A DNA stretch of 64,000 nt from Arenimonas metalli CF5-1. GTDB lineage: Bacteria > Pseudomonadota > Gammaproteobacteria > Xanthomonadales > Xanthomonadaceae. Both the position numbers and the translations under genes were made by a program. Positions 9,949 through 17,861 of the stretch are shown piece after piece. The stretch's first letter is position 1, and the number at the start of each line of letters is the position of its first letter. The notes beneath the pieces are model-generated. The model was not told the DNA's origin. It searched no databases and worked only from the letters and a program-made list of their open reading frames with translations. The DNA lies in assembly GCF_000747155.1 (NCBI RefSeq), contig NZ_AVCK01000012.1, forward strand, positions 310,001 through 374,000, given 5' to 3'.

Positions 9949-10557
9949 ATGAGTGACTGCGGTTGCCACCACGATGCCAAGAACGCGCAAGAGCGCCGCA
10001 TCCTGAAGATTGCGTTGGCTCTCAATGCCGCGATGGCGGTGATCGGCGGCATCGCCGGTTGGATCGCCGACTCGACCGGACTGCTGGCCGATGCACTGGA
10101 CATGCTGTCGGATGCCATCGCCTACGCGATCGGGTTGGTCGCCATTGGACGCGCCGCGCGTTTCAAAGCCAATGCGGCCTGGCTCAGCGGTAGCATCTTG
10201 CTGGTGTTGGGCTTGGGCGTGCTGGCCGAGGTCGGGCGCCGGGTGGTTCACGGCGCCGAACCGGCCAGCAGTTGGATGATTGGGACGGCACTGCTGTCTT
10301 TGGCGGTCAATGTCACCGTATTGCGCTTGCTCGCGCCGTTAAGGACGGGAGAGGTGCACCTGCGCGCGACGTGGCTGTTCACCCGCGCCGACGTTGTGGC
10401 GAACGTGGGGGTCATCCTTGCGGGCGGTCTGGTCCTGTGGCTCGACTCGCCCTATCCCGATTTCATGATCGGCACGTTGATCGGACTGTATGTCATCAAG
10501 GAATCCTTCGAGATTCTGCGCGATGCCCGCCGTGCCCGGCAGGGGGCTGGCACATGA
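9949..10557 (+). CDS. Short CDF-type cation transporter (no C-terminal domain)
   Basis: 202 residues beginning MSDCGCHHDAK with a short Cys/His-rich head. Five to six membrane helices follow. The CDF metal-site pattern is recognisable in ADALDMLSDAIAYA (helix 2, HxxxD replaced by DxxxD) and FTRADVVANVGV (helix 5). The protein stops after the last membrane helix, so the usual cytosolic C-terminal dimerisation and metal-sensing domain (about 80-100 residues) is absent. It lies in the pbr-like operon where a Pb-exporting ATPase (PbrA) would often be, and overlaps the next gene by ATGA. It is probably an efflux pump for Pb/Zn/Cd. Confidence 0.75.
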   Translation: MSDCGCHHDAKNAQERRILKIALALNAAMAVIGGIAGWIADSTGLLADALDMLSDAIAYAIGLVAIGRAARFKANAAWLSGSILLVLGLGVLAEVGRRVVHGAEPASSWMIGTALLSLAVNVTVLRLLAPLRTGEVHLRATWLFTRADVVANVGVILAGGLVLWLDSPYPDFMIGTLIGLYVIKESFEILRDARRARQGAGT

Positions 10558-11138
10558 GGCAGCCTGACCGGTCAAAACGAACCGGCGACGCCCTGCGCGC
10601 TGGCGACGTTCATGCGCGGCAGGGAGCGCCCGGAGTGGAGGGAATCCGCACGAGCGCCATCGCATGGCTGCTGCTCTCGCTGGCGGTGCTGTTGTTGGAC
10701 CAAGTCACCAAGTGGTGGGCGATGACGGCGATCCCCGATGACGTGGCCATCGCTGTCGTGGAAGGGTGGTGGAACTGGCGTCGTTCCTACAACCCCGGTG
10801 CGGCGTTTGGTTTGCTGGGCGGTGCGGGAGGCTGGCAGTGACCGGTGCTTGCGGCATTGGCGCTGGGCGTGTCCGCTTACCTGGTGTACTCGCTTTACCG
10901 CCTGCCCCGACGGGCATGGCGACTGGCGGTTCCGTACGCCTTGGTGATTGGTGGTGCTTTGGGCAATGCGGCCGATCGGCTCAGTCGGGGGCAGGTCGTC
11001 GACTTCATTCAGTGGTACTGGCGGGACTTCTTCTGGCCCACCTTCAATGTGGCCGATATGGCCATCGTCATCGGGGCGGTGGCGATCGTGGCGAACGGCC
11101 TGATGCCACCGAAGCTGTCGCAAGGACAGGCGTCATGA
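10554..11138 (+). pseudogene. Signal peptidase II-like (LspA/PbrC) gene with in-frame TGA
   Basis: The frame from 10554 encodes an LspA-like protein. It has LLLDQVTKWW (first helix), then GGWQ, an in-frame TGA at 10839-10841, and continues in the same frame as PVLAALALGVS to 11138. The catalytic [12 protein letters not shown] this peptidase family fall after the stop (NAADR and FNVADMA). The TGA most simply derives from TGG (Trp). The product is therefore cut at about 95 of 194 residues and lacks both active-site Asp residues. In pbr operons the LspA homologue (PbrC) helps mature the Pb-binding lipoprotein/phosphatase PbrB. No PbrB-like gene is visible here. Confidence 0.85.
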
Positions 11139-11304
11139 AGTCTTTCTCGGCACGCCGGATGCGGCGGTGGCCTGGCATCGGCTGGGCTGTCGGCTCCCGG
11201 CGACTTTGTAGCCCCTTGAGGCCCTTCACGCCCGCGATTTGTTTGCAGCTCCCCGTAATCTCATGTCCTCCTGAACGCGATGCGGCGTGCAGAGGAGAAT
11301 GAAA

Positions 11305-11334
11305 TTGTGTAACTCCAGTGCCGTCAGATAAGCT
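11305..11334 (+). promoter_or_regulatory. Candidate promoter of the czcI-like gene
   Basis: TTGTGT (11305-11310), an 18-nt spacer and TAAGCT (11329-11334) lie only 9 nt before the ATG at 11344. There is no purine-rich Shine-Dalgarno in between. A transcript would start at or within a few bases of the ATG (leaderless or nearly so). Confidence 0.45.
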
Positions 11335-11343
11335 GCCGCAGCC

Positions 11344-11733
11344 ATGCGTACTTCCCCTCCCCTGCTGATGGCCCGACTTCGCGCATCCGTGCGGGTGGCT
11401 GCGTGGGTGCTGTTGGTGTTCCTGCTCAAGGTGGGCATGGTCGCGGCTTGCACGGTAGATGAGATGCAGGACAGCACCTGGGGGGCGACCAGCACCCAGG
11501 GGCCGGCGGCCGATACCGCACTGACGCCCGATGCGTCGGCAGCGGACGATCCTTCGTCGCTCCTCTCGCATGCCGCGGGCGGCTGCCTGGACTGCCATTG
11601 CCATCATGCGGCGGCCCTGCCGCCCGTGGTCGTCCTTCTGGCCGGACCGCCGGCCATGGCCCGCGTTCTACCCGTTCCGATCGCCATGCCGATCGGTCCC
11701 GCACGCAACGAGCTTCGCCCTCCCATTCTCTGA
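11344..11733 (+). CDS. CzcI/CopL-like small exported metal-resistance protein
   Basis: 129 residues. A signal-type hydrophobic helix (residues about 13-30) is followed by an acidic/Ala-rich middle, a metal-ligand patch CLDCHCHHAA (about residues 81-90), a second hydrophobic segment, and the C-terminal tail ELRPPIL. It directly precedes a CzcC-type gene, as CzcI does in known czc operons. The RPPI tail is shared with three other small genes in this window (19976, 27887, 47167). No Shine-Dalgarno is seen. The function of CzcI is unsettled; a periplasmic metal-binding or regulatory role is proposed. A leader-peptide role is also possible. Confidence 0.65.
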   Translation: MRTSPPLLMARLRASVRVAAWVLLVFLLKVGMVAACTVDEMQDSTWGATSTQGPAADTALTPDASAADDPSSLLSHAAGGCLDCHCHHAAALPPVVVLLAGPPAMARVLPVPIAMPIGPARNELRPPIL

Positions 11734-11750
11734 GCCCTCTCGTTTTCGCT

Positions 11751-11772
11751 CCCTGACGCCGAGGCGTCGGGG
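11751..11772 (+). promoter_or_regulatory. GC hairpin between czcI-like and czcC-like genes
   Basis: CCCTGACGCC pairs with GGCGTCGGGG around a 2-nt loop (10 pairs including one G-T wobble), starting 17 nt after the czcI stop. There is no T run, so it is not a classic terminator. It occupies the same place as hairpins after the three other RPPI-tailed genes. Confidence 0.5.
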
Positions 11773-11798
11773 TCGACGTGTGCTCAGAGGATGTTTCC

Positions 11799-13091
11799 AT
11801 GCGTTTTATCTCTCCCCCGCGACGCTTGCGCGTCGTGTCGTTGCCGACGATCGTTCTGCTCCTGGCGGGCGCGTTGGCCGCGCCCATCCATGCCGCCGCG
11901 CCCGCGGCGTCTCCCATCGCCCTGCGCGATGCCGTCACCGCGGCCTGGCGCGCCCACCCCAGCGCCCGAGCCACAGACGCTACCTTGGCCGCCGCCCGCG
12001 CCCGCGCCGACGCTGCCGGCCGTCCGCTCTACAACCCCGAAGTCCAGTTTGCGGCCGATGACGAAGGCACAGACCGCACCACCACCGCCGGCGTCAGCCT
12101 GGCGCTGGACCTGAGCGGCAAACGCCGTGCCCGGCGCGACGCGGCCGCGTCGCAGTTGGACATTGCCGTGGCCCAAGCCCGGCTGAGCCGACGTGATTTC
12201 GTGGCCGCCTGGCTGGTGGGTTGGGCCGATTGGCAAAGCGCGTCACGGCGGGTGCAGCAAGGCGAGCAACGCCTGGCGCTGATCTCCCGATTTGCCGATC
12301 TGGCCGACAAGCAGTTCGGCGTGGGCGACATCTCGTCGCTTGAACGGGATCTGGCCCGGCTGGCCCGCGATGAAGCCGAAGCGGAACAGGCGGCGCTGCT
12401 GGCCGAAGCCGCGGAGGCCGAGGAGGCCTTCCGCAACGTGGGCGGACAGCCCGACGCCTTGGCCTCGGACCCGGCGTGGTCGCAGGCGCTGCCGGACGTG
12501 GCGCCCGCGCCCACGACCTGGGAGGCCTTGCCGGAATGGCAGATCGCGCAGGCCCAGTCCGAAGGAGCGACACGTCAAGTCACCGTCGCCCAACGCAACC
12601 GGGTTCCGGACCCGACGCTTGCACTCACGGGCGGCCGCATCGACTTCGGCCCGGCCTCCGACAACGTGGTGGGCGTGTCGCTCAGCGTGCCGCTGTTCGT
12701 GCGCAACCCCTACCGGGCCGAGGTCGCGGCCGCGCTTGCCGATGCCGATGCCGCAGCAGCCCAGGCCGACATCGCCGGGGCGCAGTTGGCCTCACGGGCC
12801 CAGCGCACGGCGGCCAGCTATGCCGCGGTCCGTCGGGCCTTTACCCGCTGGAGCCAAAGCACCGGGACCGATGTCGAAAAGCGTGCCGAACTGCTGGAAC
12901 GCCTCTGGCGCGCCGGCGAGCTCTCGACCGCCGACTACCTGCTCCAGCTCAAGCAGACCCTGGATACCGCCCTTGCCGGTGCCGCGCTGGAAGGTCAGCT
13001 CTGGCGCCGCGCCACCGATTACCTCGCCGCCACCGGCCAGCTCGAAGCCTGGCTCGGAATGAATGACGCGACTGGAGAAACTTCGCGATGA
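11799..13091 (+). CDS. czcC: CzcC-type outer-membrane channel protein (TolC family)
   Basis: 430 residues from the ATG at 11799 (MRFISPP). A signal peptide ends near IHAAAPA. Two internally repeated alpha-helical OEP halves (about residues 35-210 and 240-420) are rich in Ala and Arg, as in TolC trimers. It forms the outer-membrane duct of the tripartite efflux with the next two genes. The stop overlaps the start of the adaptor gene by ATGA. The substrate is inferred from its Czc-type partners. Confidence 0.85.
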   Translation: MRFISPPRRLRVVSLPTIVLLLAGALAAPIHAAAPAASPIALRDAVTAAWRAHPSARATDATLAAARARADAAGRPLYNPEVQFAADDEGTDRTTTAGVSLALDLSGKRRARRDAAASQLDIAVAQARLSRRDFVAAWLVGWADWQSASRRVQQGEQRLALISRFADLADKQFGVGDISSLERDLARLARDEAEAEQAALLAEAAEAEEAFRNVGGQPDALASDPAWSQALPDVAPAPTTWEALPEWQIAQAQSEGATRQVTVAQRNRVPDPTLALTGGRIDFGPASDNVVGVSLSVPLFVRNPYRAEVAAALADADAAAAQADIAGAQLASRAQRTAASYAAVRRAFTRWSQSTGTDVEKRAELLERLWRAGELSTADYLLQLKQTLDTALAGAALEGQLWRRATDYLAATGQLEAWLGMNDATGETSR

Positions 13092-14314
13092 ACCCGAAAA
13101 ACTACCTGTTGATTCCCGCCGGTGCGGTCCTGGTCCTGTCCTTGGCAGGCTGTGGCGCCGAGCCCGCCGCGACGCCTTCACCCAAGGCCGTTGCCGCCGA
13201 CACGAGCACGCCACGCGGCGAAGACGCTGAACATGCCGACGAGGCAGGCCAGGAAGATGCGGGCCACGGCGATGAGGCCGGGCATGACGAAGAGGCCGGC
13301 CACGATGAGGCGGAAGAAGGCGCGGAACCGGTTCGCATGGACGCGGCCGCGCTGGAAGCCGCCGGCATCACGCTGGCGACCCTGGATGCGCGTTCACTGA
13401 GCGAACCGCTGCAGGCCCCGGGTGAAGTCCTGGACAACGCCTACGGCACCACTCTGATCACGCCGCGGGTCGAGGCCCTGGTGGTCCGCCGCCATGCCAA
13501 GCTTGGCGACGAAGTGGCCGCCGGCGCGCCACTGGTGACGCTGTCGTCCGTGGAGGTGGCCCAAGCCCAAGGGGCGCTGGCCATCGCCGAGCAGGATTGG
13601 AAGCGCGTTCAATCCCTGGGACGCGAAGCCGTGTCGGGCCGCCGCTACCAGGAAGCCCAGGTCACCGTCGAGCAGGCACGGGCGACGGCGCGGGCCTACG
13701 GCTTGCCGGGCACGGCCACGGGCCGGTCCAACGGCGAGTTCACGCTGACCGCGCCGCACGCGGGGCGGTTGACCGAGGATGCCTTCGTGGTCGGCGAGCG
13801 GATTGAGCCCGGCCGCACGCTGTTCCGCCTGGTTGATGAGTCCGTGGTGTGGGTCGATGCCACGCTGCCGGCCGAGCAAGCCCGCCGCATTGCCATCGAC
13901 AGCACTGCGCAGGTGGTGCTGGGCCAGGTGCGACTGCCCGGCAAGGTGGTGCAGCGCGCCCACCGCACGTCCGAGAACACCCGGACCGCGCTGGTGCGGA
14001 TCGAGGTGGCGAATGACGGGGATCGCCTGCACGGTGGCGACTACGTTGAGGTCTACCTCGATGCCGGCGGTGGCAGCGACCCGCAGCTGGCGGTGCCGAC
14101 GGCGGCGCTGGTGCAGTTGGAGGGCGAGAACGTGGTCTTCAAGGAGACCGATGGCGCCCTGGCGCCCGTGGCGGTTCGCCCCGGTCCGGTGGTCGGCGAC
14201 CACACCGTCATCGCCGACGGCCTGGTCATCGGCGACCGGGTGGTCGTGGAGGGCGCCTATGTGCTCAAGGCCCAGATGCTCAAGGCGCAACTGGGAGAAG
14301 GTCATGGTCATTGA
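13088..14314 (+). CDS. czcB: CzcB-type periplasmic adaptor lipoprotein
   Basis: 408 residues. A lipobox LAGCG (Cys near residue 22) implies anchoring to the inner membrane. A His/Glu/Asp-rich linker of short repeats such as GHDEEAGHDEA follows (about residues 50-75) and may bind metal ions in the periplasm. Then come the barrel-sandwich, hairpin and beta-barrel parts of an RND membrane-fusion protein, and a GHGH end. It links the CzcC-like channel to the RND pump that starts 30 bp downstream. Confidence 0.87.
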   Translation: MNPKNYLLIPAGAVLVLSLAGCGAEPAATPSPKAVAADTSTPRGEDAEHADEAGQEDAGHGDEAGHDEEAGHDEAEEGAEPVRMDAAALEAAGITLATLDARSLSEPLQAPGEVLDNAYGTTLITPRVEALVVRRHAKLGDEVAAGAPLVTLSSVEVAQAQGALAIAEQDWKRVQSLGREAVSGRRYQEAQVTVEQARATARAYGLPGTATGRSNGEFTLTAPHAGRLTEDAFVVGERIEPGRTLFRLVDESVVWVDATLPAEQARRIAIDSTAQVVLGQVRLPGKVVQRAHRTSENTRTALVRIEVANDGDRLHGGDYVEVYLDAGGGSDPQLAVPTAALVQLEGENVVFKETDGALAPVAVRPGPVVGDHTVIADGLVIGDRVVVEGAYVLKAQMLKAQLGEGHGH

Positions 14315-14344
14315 CGCCCGAGTCGCCGAGCGCGGAGGTGCGCC

Positions 14345-17300
14345 ATGCTGAACCGCCTGGTCGAACTCTCCCTGCGCTACAAGTTCCTGGTCCTGATCAT
14401 CTTCGCCGTGGTGGCCTTCCTGGGCCTGCGCGCCGTGCGTGACGTCCCCATCGACGCCTTCCCGGACGTGACCCCGGCGCAGGTGAACATCTATACCGAA
14501 TCGCCGGGCCTGGCGGCAGAAGACGTCGAGCTGCTGCTGACCACCCCGGTGGAGTCCGCGTTGGCGGGCCTGCCCAAGGTGCAGGAAATCCGCTCGGTGA
14601 GCCTGTTTGGTCTTTCCTACGTCTCCGTCTATTTCGAGGACGACATGGAGATCTACTTCGCTCGGCAGCTGGTCAATGAACGGCTGCAGGAAATCGGCGA
14701 CCGCCTGCCCGAGGGTTACGGCAAGCCCAGCATGGGTCCGAACAGCTCGGGCCTGGGCCAGGTGTTCTGGTACACGGTCGAGCGCGCTCCGGGCGTGAGC
14801 AAGGACCAGGTCACCGACATGGACCTGCGTACCTGGCAGGAGTGGACGGTGCGCTTGATCCTGCGCACAGCGCCGGGCGTGGACGACGTCAGCTCCTGGG
14901 GCGGCGGCGAACGTGAGTACCAGGTCAGGATCGACCCGCAGCGGCTCTATGCCCGGGGCCTGGGCTTTGCCGACGTGATTGCGGCCCTGCCGGCCAACAA
15001 CGGCCAGGTCGGCGGCAACGTGATGGACGTGGGTCGCGAGCAGTACCTGGTGCGCGGCCTGGGCCTGCTGTCCTCGACCGAGGACATCGGCGCGATCGTG
15101 CTCAAATCCGAGGACGGCGTGCCGGTCTACCTGCGCGATGTCGCCCGGATCATCGAGTCGCCGGCGCCGCGCTTTGGCGCTGTCACCCGCGATGGCGAAG
15201 AAGTGGTGCTGGGCATGGCGCTGGCCCGCATCGGCGAGAACGCCAAGGACGTGGTCGAGGCCGTCAAGGCCAAGCTGGCCACCGTCCAGGACGCGCTGCC
15301 CGAGGGCATGGTCGTGCGCCCGATCTACGAGCGTACCGACCTGGTCAACAAGGCCGTGGGCACGGCAACGCGGGCCCTGATCGAGGGTTCGATCCTGGTG
15401 GCCATCGTGCTGTTCCTGTTCCTGGGCGAGTTGCGTTCGGCGCTGGTCGTGATCGTGACCCTGCCGCTGGCGATGCTGATGGCCTTCATCGGCATGGGCC
15501 AGTTCGGACTGTCGGCCAATTTGATGTCCCTGGCGGGCCTGGCCATCGGCATCGGCATGATGGTGGACGGCGCGGTGGTGATGGTGGAGAACGCCTACCG
15601 CATCATGGCCGAGCGGCACGCCCATGGCGAAAAGGTGGACCGGACCTCGGCGGTGCTGGCGGCGGCCAAGGAAGTGGCCAATCCCATCTCGTTTGCGATC
15701 CTGATCATCATCGTGGTGTTCCTGCCGCTGTTCAGCCTCGAGGGCCTGGAGGGCAAGCTGTTCAAGCCCATGGCCTTCACCATCGCGTTCGCGATGGCGG
15801 GCTCGATGCTGCTGAGCCTGACGCTGATCCCGGTTCTCGCGGCCATGATCCTCAAGCCAAAGGAAGAGAAGGACACCCGGTTGGTGGCCTTCCTCAAGCG
15901 TCGCTATCGCCCGCTGCTGGAGCGTGCCCTGTCCGCCAAACGCGCCGTGGTGATCACGGCTTCCGTGGCGCTGGTGCTGGCGTTGGGGCTCTTCCCGTTC
16001 CTGGGCAAGGAGTTCATGCCCCAGCTGCAGGAAGGCTCGATCATGTGGCGGGTGACGGGTATTCCGTCGACGTCCTTGGATGAGTCGATCCGCACGAGCA
16101 ATGTCATTGCCGAGGCCTTCAAGAAGTTCCCGGAAGTGGAGACCACGCTGGCCATGATCGGCCGCGCCGAAAAGGGCGAGACCGCCGACGTCAACTACAT
16201 GGAGATCTACACGGCGCTGACCCCCGAGGAGGACTGGACCACCGGCCGCTCGATCAAGGAGCTCGAGGAGGCCATGCAGGAGACGCTGGAGGAGGTCGTG
16301 CCCAACGTGGTGCCAGGCTACACCCAGCCGATCCAGATGCGCGTCGAAGAGCTGATCTCCGGCGTGCGCGCGACCCTCGCGCTCAAGCTCTACGGCGAGG
16401 ATCTGGGCGAACTTGATCGCCTCAGTAGTCAGCTAAAGCCGGTTCTTGCCGGTATCGACGGCGTCGCCGACCTCTCGCTGGAAGCGAACGTCGGTAAGCC
16501 GCAGATCCGCATCGAGGTGGATCGGGCCGAGTTGGCCCGGCACGGCATGAACGCCGAGGAAGTGCTGACCATCGTGCGCAATGGCCTGGGTGGCGAACCG
16601 GTCAGCGTGCTGCTGGACGGCGTGCGGCGGTTCGACATCTCCGTGCGCCTTGATGACGGTACGCGCAGTTCGGTCGAAGCGCTGCGACGGATTCCGCTCA
16701 AGGCCGCTTCGGGAGCGCTGGTGCCGCTGTCCGAGGTTGCGACGGTATCGGTCGCCGAGGGCTATTCGTTCATCCGTCGCGAGCAGTTGCAGCGCTATGC
16801 CGTGATTCAGATGGACGTTCGGGGCCGGGATGTCGATGGCTTCGTGGCCGATGCCACGGCGGCGATCAAGTCGCAGGTGGACCTGCCGCCCGGCTACTGG
16901 ATCGAGTGGGGCGGTGCGTTCGAGAACCAGCAGCGCGCCTTGGCCAAGCTGAGCCTGATCGTGCCCATCACGATCTTCTTCATCTTCGTGCTGCTGTACA
17001 CCGCGTTCAACTCGATCAAGTTCGCGGCGCTGATCCTGGCCAACGTGCCCTTCGCGACCATCGGCGGCCTGCTGGCCCTGTTCCTGACCGGCCAGTACCT
17101 GTCGGTGCCGTCGGCGATCGGGTTCATCGCCGTGTTCGGCGTGGCGATGCTCAATGGCATCGTGCTCGTGAGTTTCCTCAACGAGCAGCGCGAACGTGGT
17201 CTCTCGGTGCGCGAGGCGGTGCTGCAAGGCACGGCCCTCAGGCTGCGCCCGGTGCTCATGACCGCGAGCGTGGCGATTCTGGGCCTGGTGCCGATGCTGA

Positions 17301-17458
17301 TCTCCAGTGGCGTCGGCGCCGAGACCCAGCGCCCGCTGGCCACCGTGGTGGTGGGCGGCCTGCTCAGCGCCACCCTGCTGACCCTGTTCCTGCTGCCCGT
17401 GCTCTACGAGTGGCTGGAAACCCGCGCCGAACGCAAGAACCCGGAGGCAACGCCATGA
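14345..17458 (+). CDS. czcA: Heavy-metal efflux RND pump, CzcA/CusA family
   Basis: 1037 residues with the RND layout of twelve membrane helices and two large periplasmic loops. The helix-4 proton-relay region reads GLAIGIGMMVDGAVVMVEN (about residues 398-416). The Asp/Glu of VDG and VEN are present, but the DFG tripeptide usual in Zn/Co/Cd pumps is replaced by AIG, as in Cu/Ag pumps. The periplasmic part has FMPQLQEGS and TQPIQMR stretches typical of the HME family. Substrate is therefore uncertain: operon position suggests Zn/Cd/Co, the helix-4 motif leans another way. The stop overlaps the P-II-like gene by ATGA. Confidence 0.9.
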   Translation: MLNRLVELSLRYKFLVLIIFAVVAFLGLRAVRDVPIDAFPDVTPAQVNIYTESPGLAAEDVELLLTTPVESALAGLPKVQEIRSVSLFGLSYVSVYFEDDMEIYFARQLVNERLQEIGDRLPEGYGKPSMGPNSSGLGQVFWYTVERAPGVSKDQVTDMDLRTWQEWTVRLILRTAPGVDDVSSWGGGEREYQVRIDPQRLYARGLGFADVIAALPANNGQVGGNVMDVGREQYLVRGLGLLSSTEDIGAIVLKSEDGVPVYLRDVARIIESPAPRFGAVTRDGEEVVLGMALARIGENAKDVVEAVKAKLATVQDALPEGMVVRPIYERTDLVNKAVGTATRALIEGSILVAIVLFLFLGELRSALVVIVTLPLAMLMAFIGMGQFGLSANLMSLAGLAIGIGMMVDGAVVMVENAYRIMAERHAHGEKVDRTSAVLAAAKEVANPISFAILIIIVVFLPLFSLEGLEGKLFKPMAFTIAFAMAGSMLLSLTLIPVLAAMILKPKEEKDTRLVAFLKRRYRPLLERALSAKRAVVITASVALVLALGLFPFLGKEFMPQLQEGSIMWRVTGIPSTSLDESIRTSNVIAEAFKKFPEVETTLAMIGRAEKGETADVNYMEIYTALTPEEDWTTGRSIKELEEAMQETLEEVVPNVVPGYTQPIQMRVEELISGVRATLALKLYGEDLGELDRLSSQLKPVLAGIDGVADLSLEANVGKPQIRIEVDRAELARHGMNAEEVLTIVRNGLGGEPVSVLLDGVRRFDISVRLDDGTRSSVEALRRIPLKAASGALVPLSEVATVSVAEGYSFIRREQLQRYAVIQMDVRGRDVDGFVADATAAIKSQVDLPPGYWIEWGGAFENQQRALAKLSLIVPITIFFIFVLLYTAFNSIKFAALILANVPFATIGGLLALFLTGQYLSVPSAIGFIAVFGVAMLNGIVLVSFLNEQRERGLSVREAVLQGTALRLRPVLMTASVAILGLVPMLISSGVGAETQRPLATVVVGGLLSATLLTLFLLPVLYEWLETRAERKNPEATP

Positions 17459-17784
17459 AGCGCATTACTGCCTTGCTGCACGCCCATCGGATGAGCGACA
17501 TCGTGCACGCCCTGGAGGCCGCCGGTGAGCGGCGTCTGAGCGTGGTCCAGGCGCGAGGGCTGTTGCAGGCCGCCAGCGCCCGCGAGCAGGACTACTCGGT
17601 CGAGCTGGGTGAACGGGTGACCCAGGAAATCCAGCTGGACGTGTTCTGCGAGGACGAGCGGGTCGACACGATCATTGCGTTGATCCGGCAGCACGGCCGC
17701 ACCGGGCAGGTGAATGCCGGATGGATCTTCACCAGTTCCATCGACGATGTGCTGCTGATCGACCGGGCGGACGTGCCGGCCTAG
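17455..17784 (+). CDS. P-II-like small regulatory protein linked to an RND metal pump
   Basis: 109 residues with a ferredoxin-like P-II/CutA-type fold suggested by MKRITALLHAHRMSDIVHAL, a variable T-loop region, and GWIFTSSIDDVLLID at the end. The canonical Tyr51 uridylylation context is absent, so it is not ordinary GlnB. Proteins like this often follow czcA/cusA genes and may sense metal or nucleotide to tune the pump. That role is not established. The ATGA overlap with czcA implies translational coupling. Confidence 0.72.
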   Translation: MKRITALLHAHRMSDIVHALEAAGERRLSVVQARGLLQAASAREQDYSVELGERVTQEIQLDVFCEDERVDTIIALIRQHGRTGQVNAGWIFTSSIDDVLLIDRADVPA

Positions 17785-17861
17785 CTCAGCACCACGAAGG
17801 CCACGAGGCAGGCGCGCTCGGTCCGAGCGCGCCTGCAGTATCCACGTTCGAGGAATGTCCG

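Noticed and set aside
10839-10841. TGA in the lspA-like gene as a selenocysteine or recoding signal
   Set aside because: The family normally has Trp there, no selenocysteine-insertion hairpin was evident, and a simple TGG-to-TGA change explains it.
11135-11302. 56-codon ORF overlapping the lspA-like stop by ATGA
   Set aside because: Composition is random-looking and no family is recognised. It probably follows from the GC-rich sequence.
13394-15625. 743-codon minus-strand open frame opposite czcB/czcA
   Set aside because: It is the antisense of two clear RND genes. The His/Gly/Gln-rich product is typical of antisense frames in GC-rich DNA.
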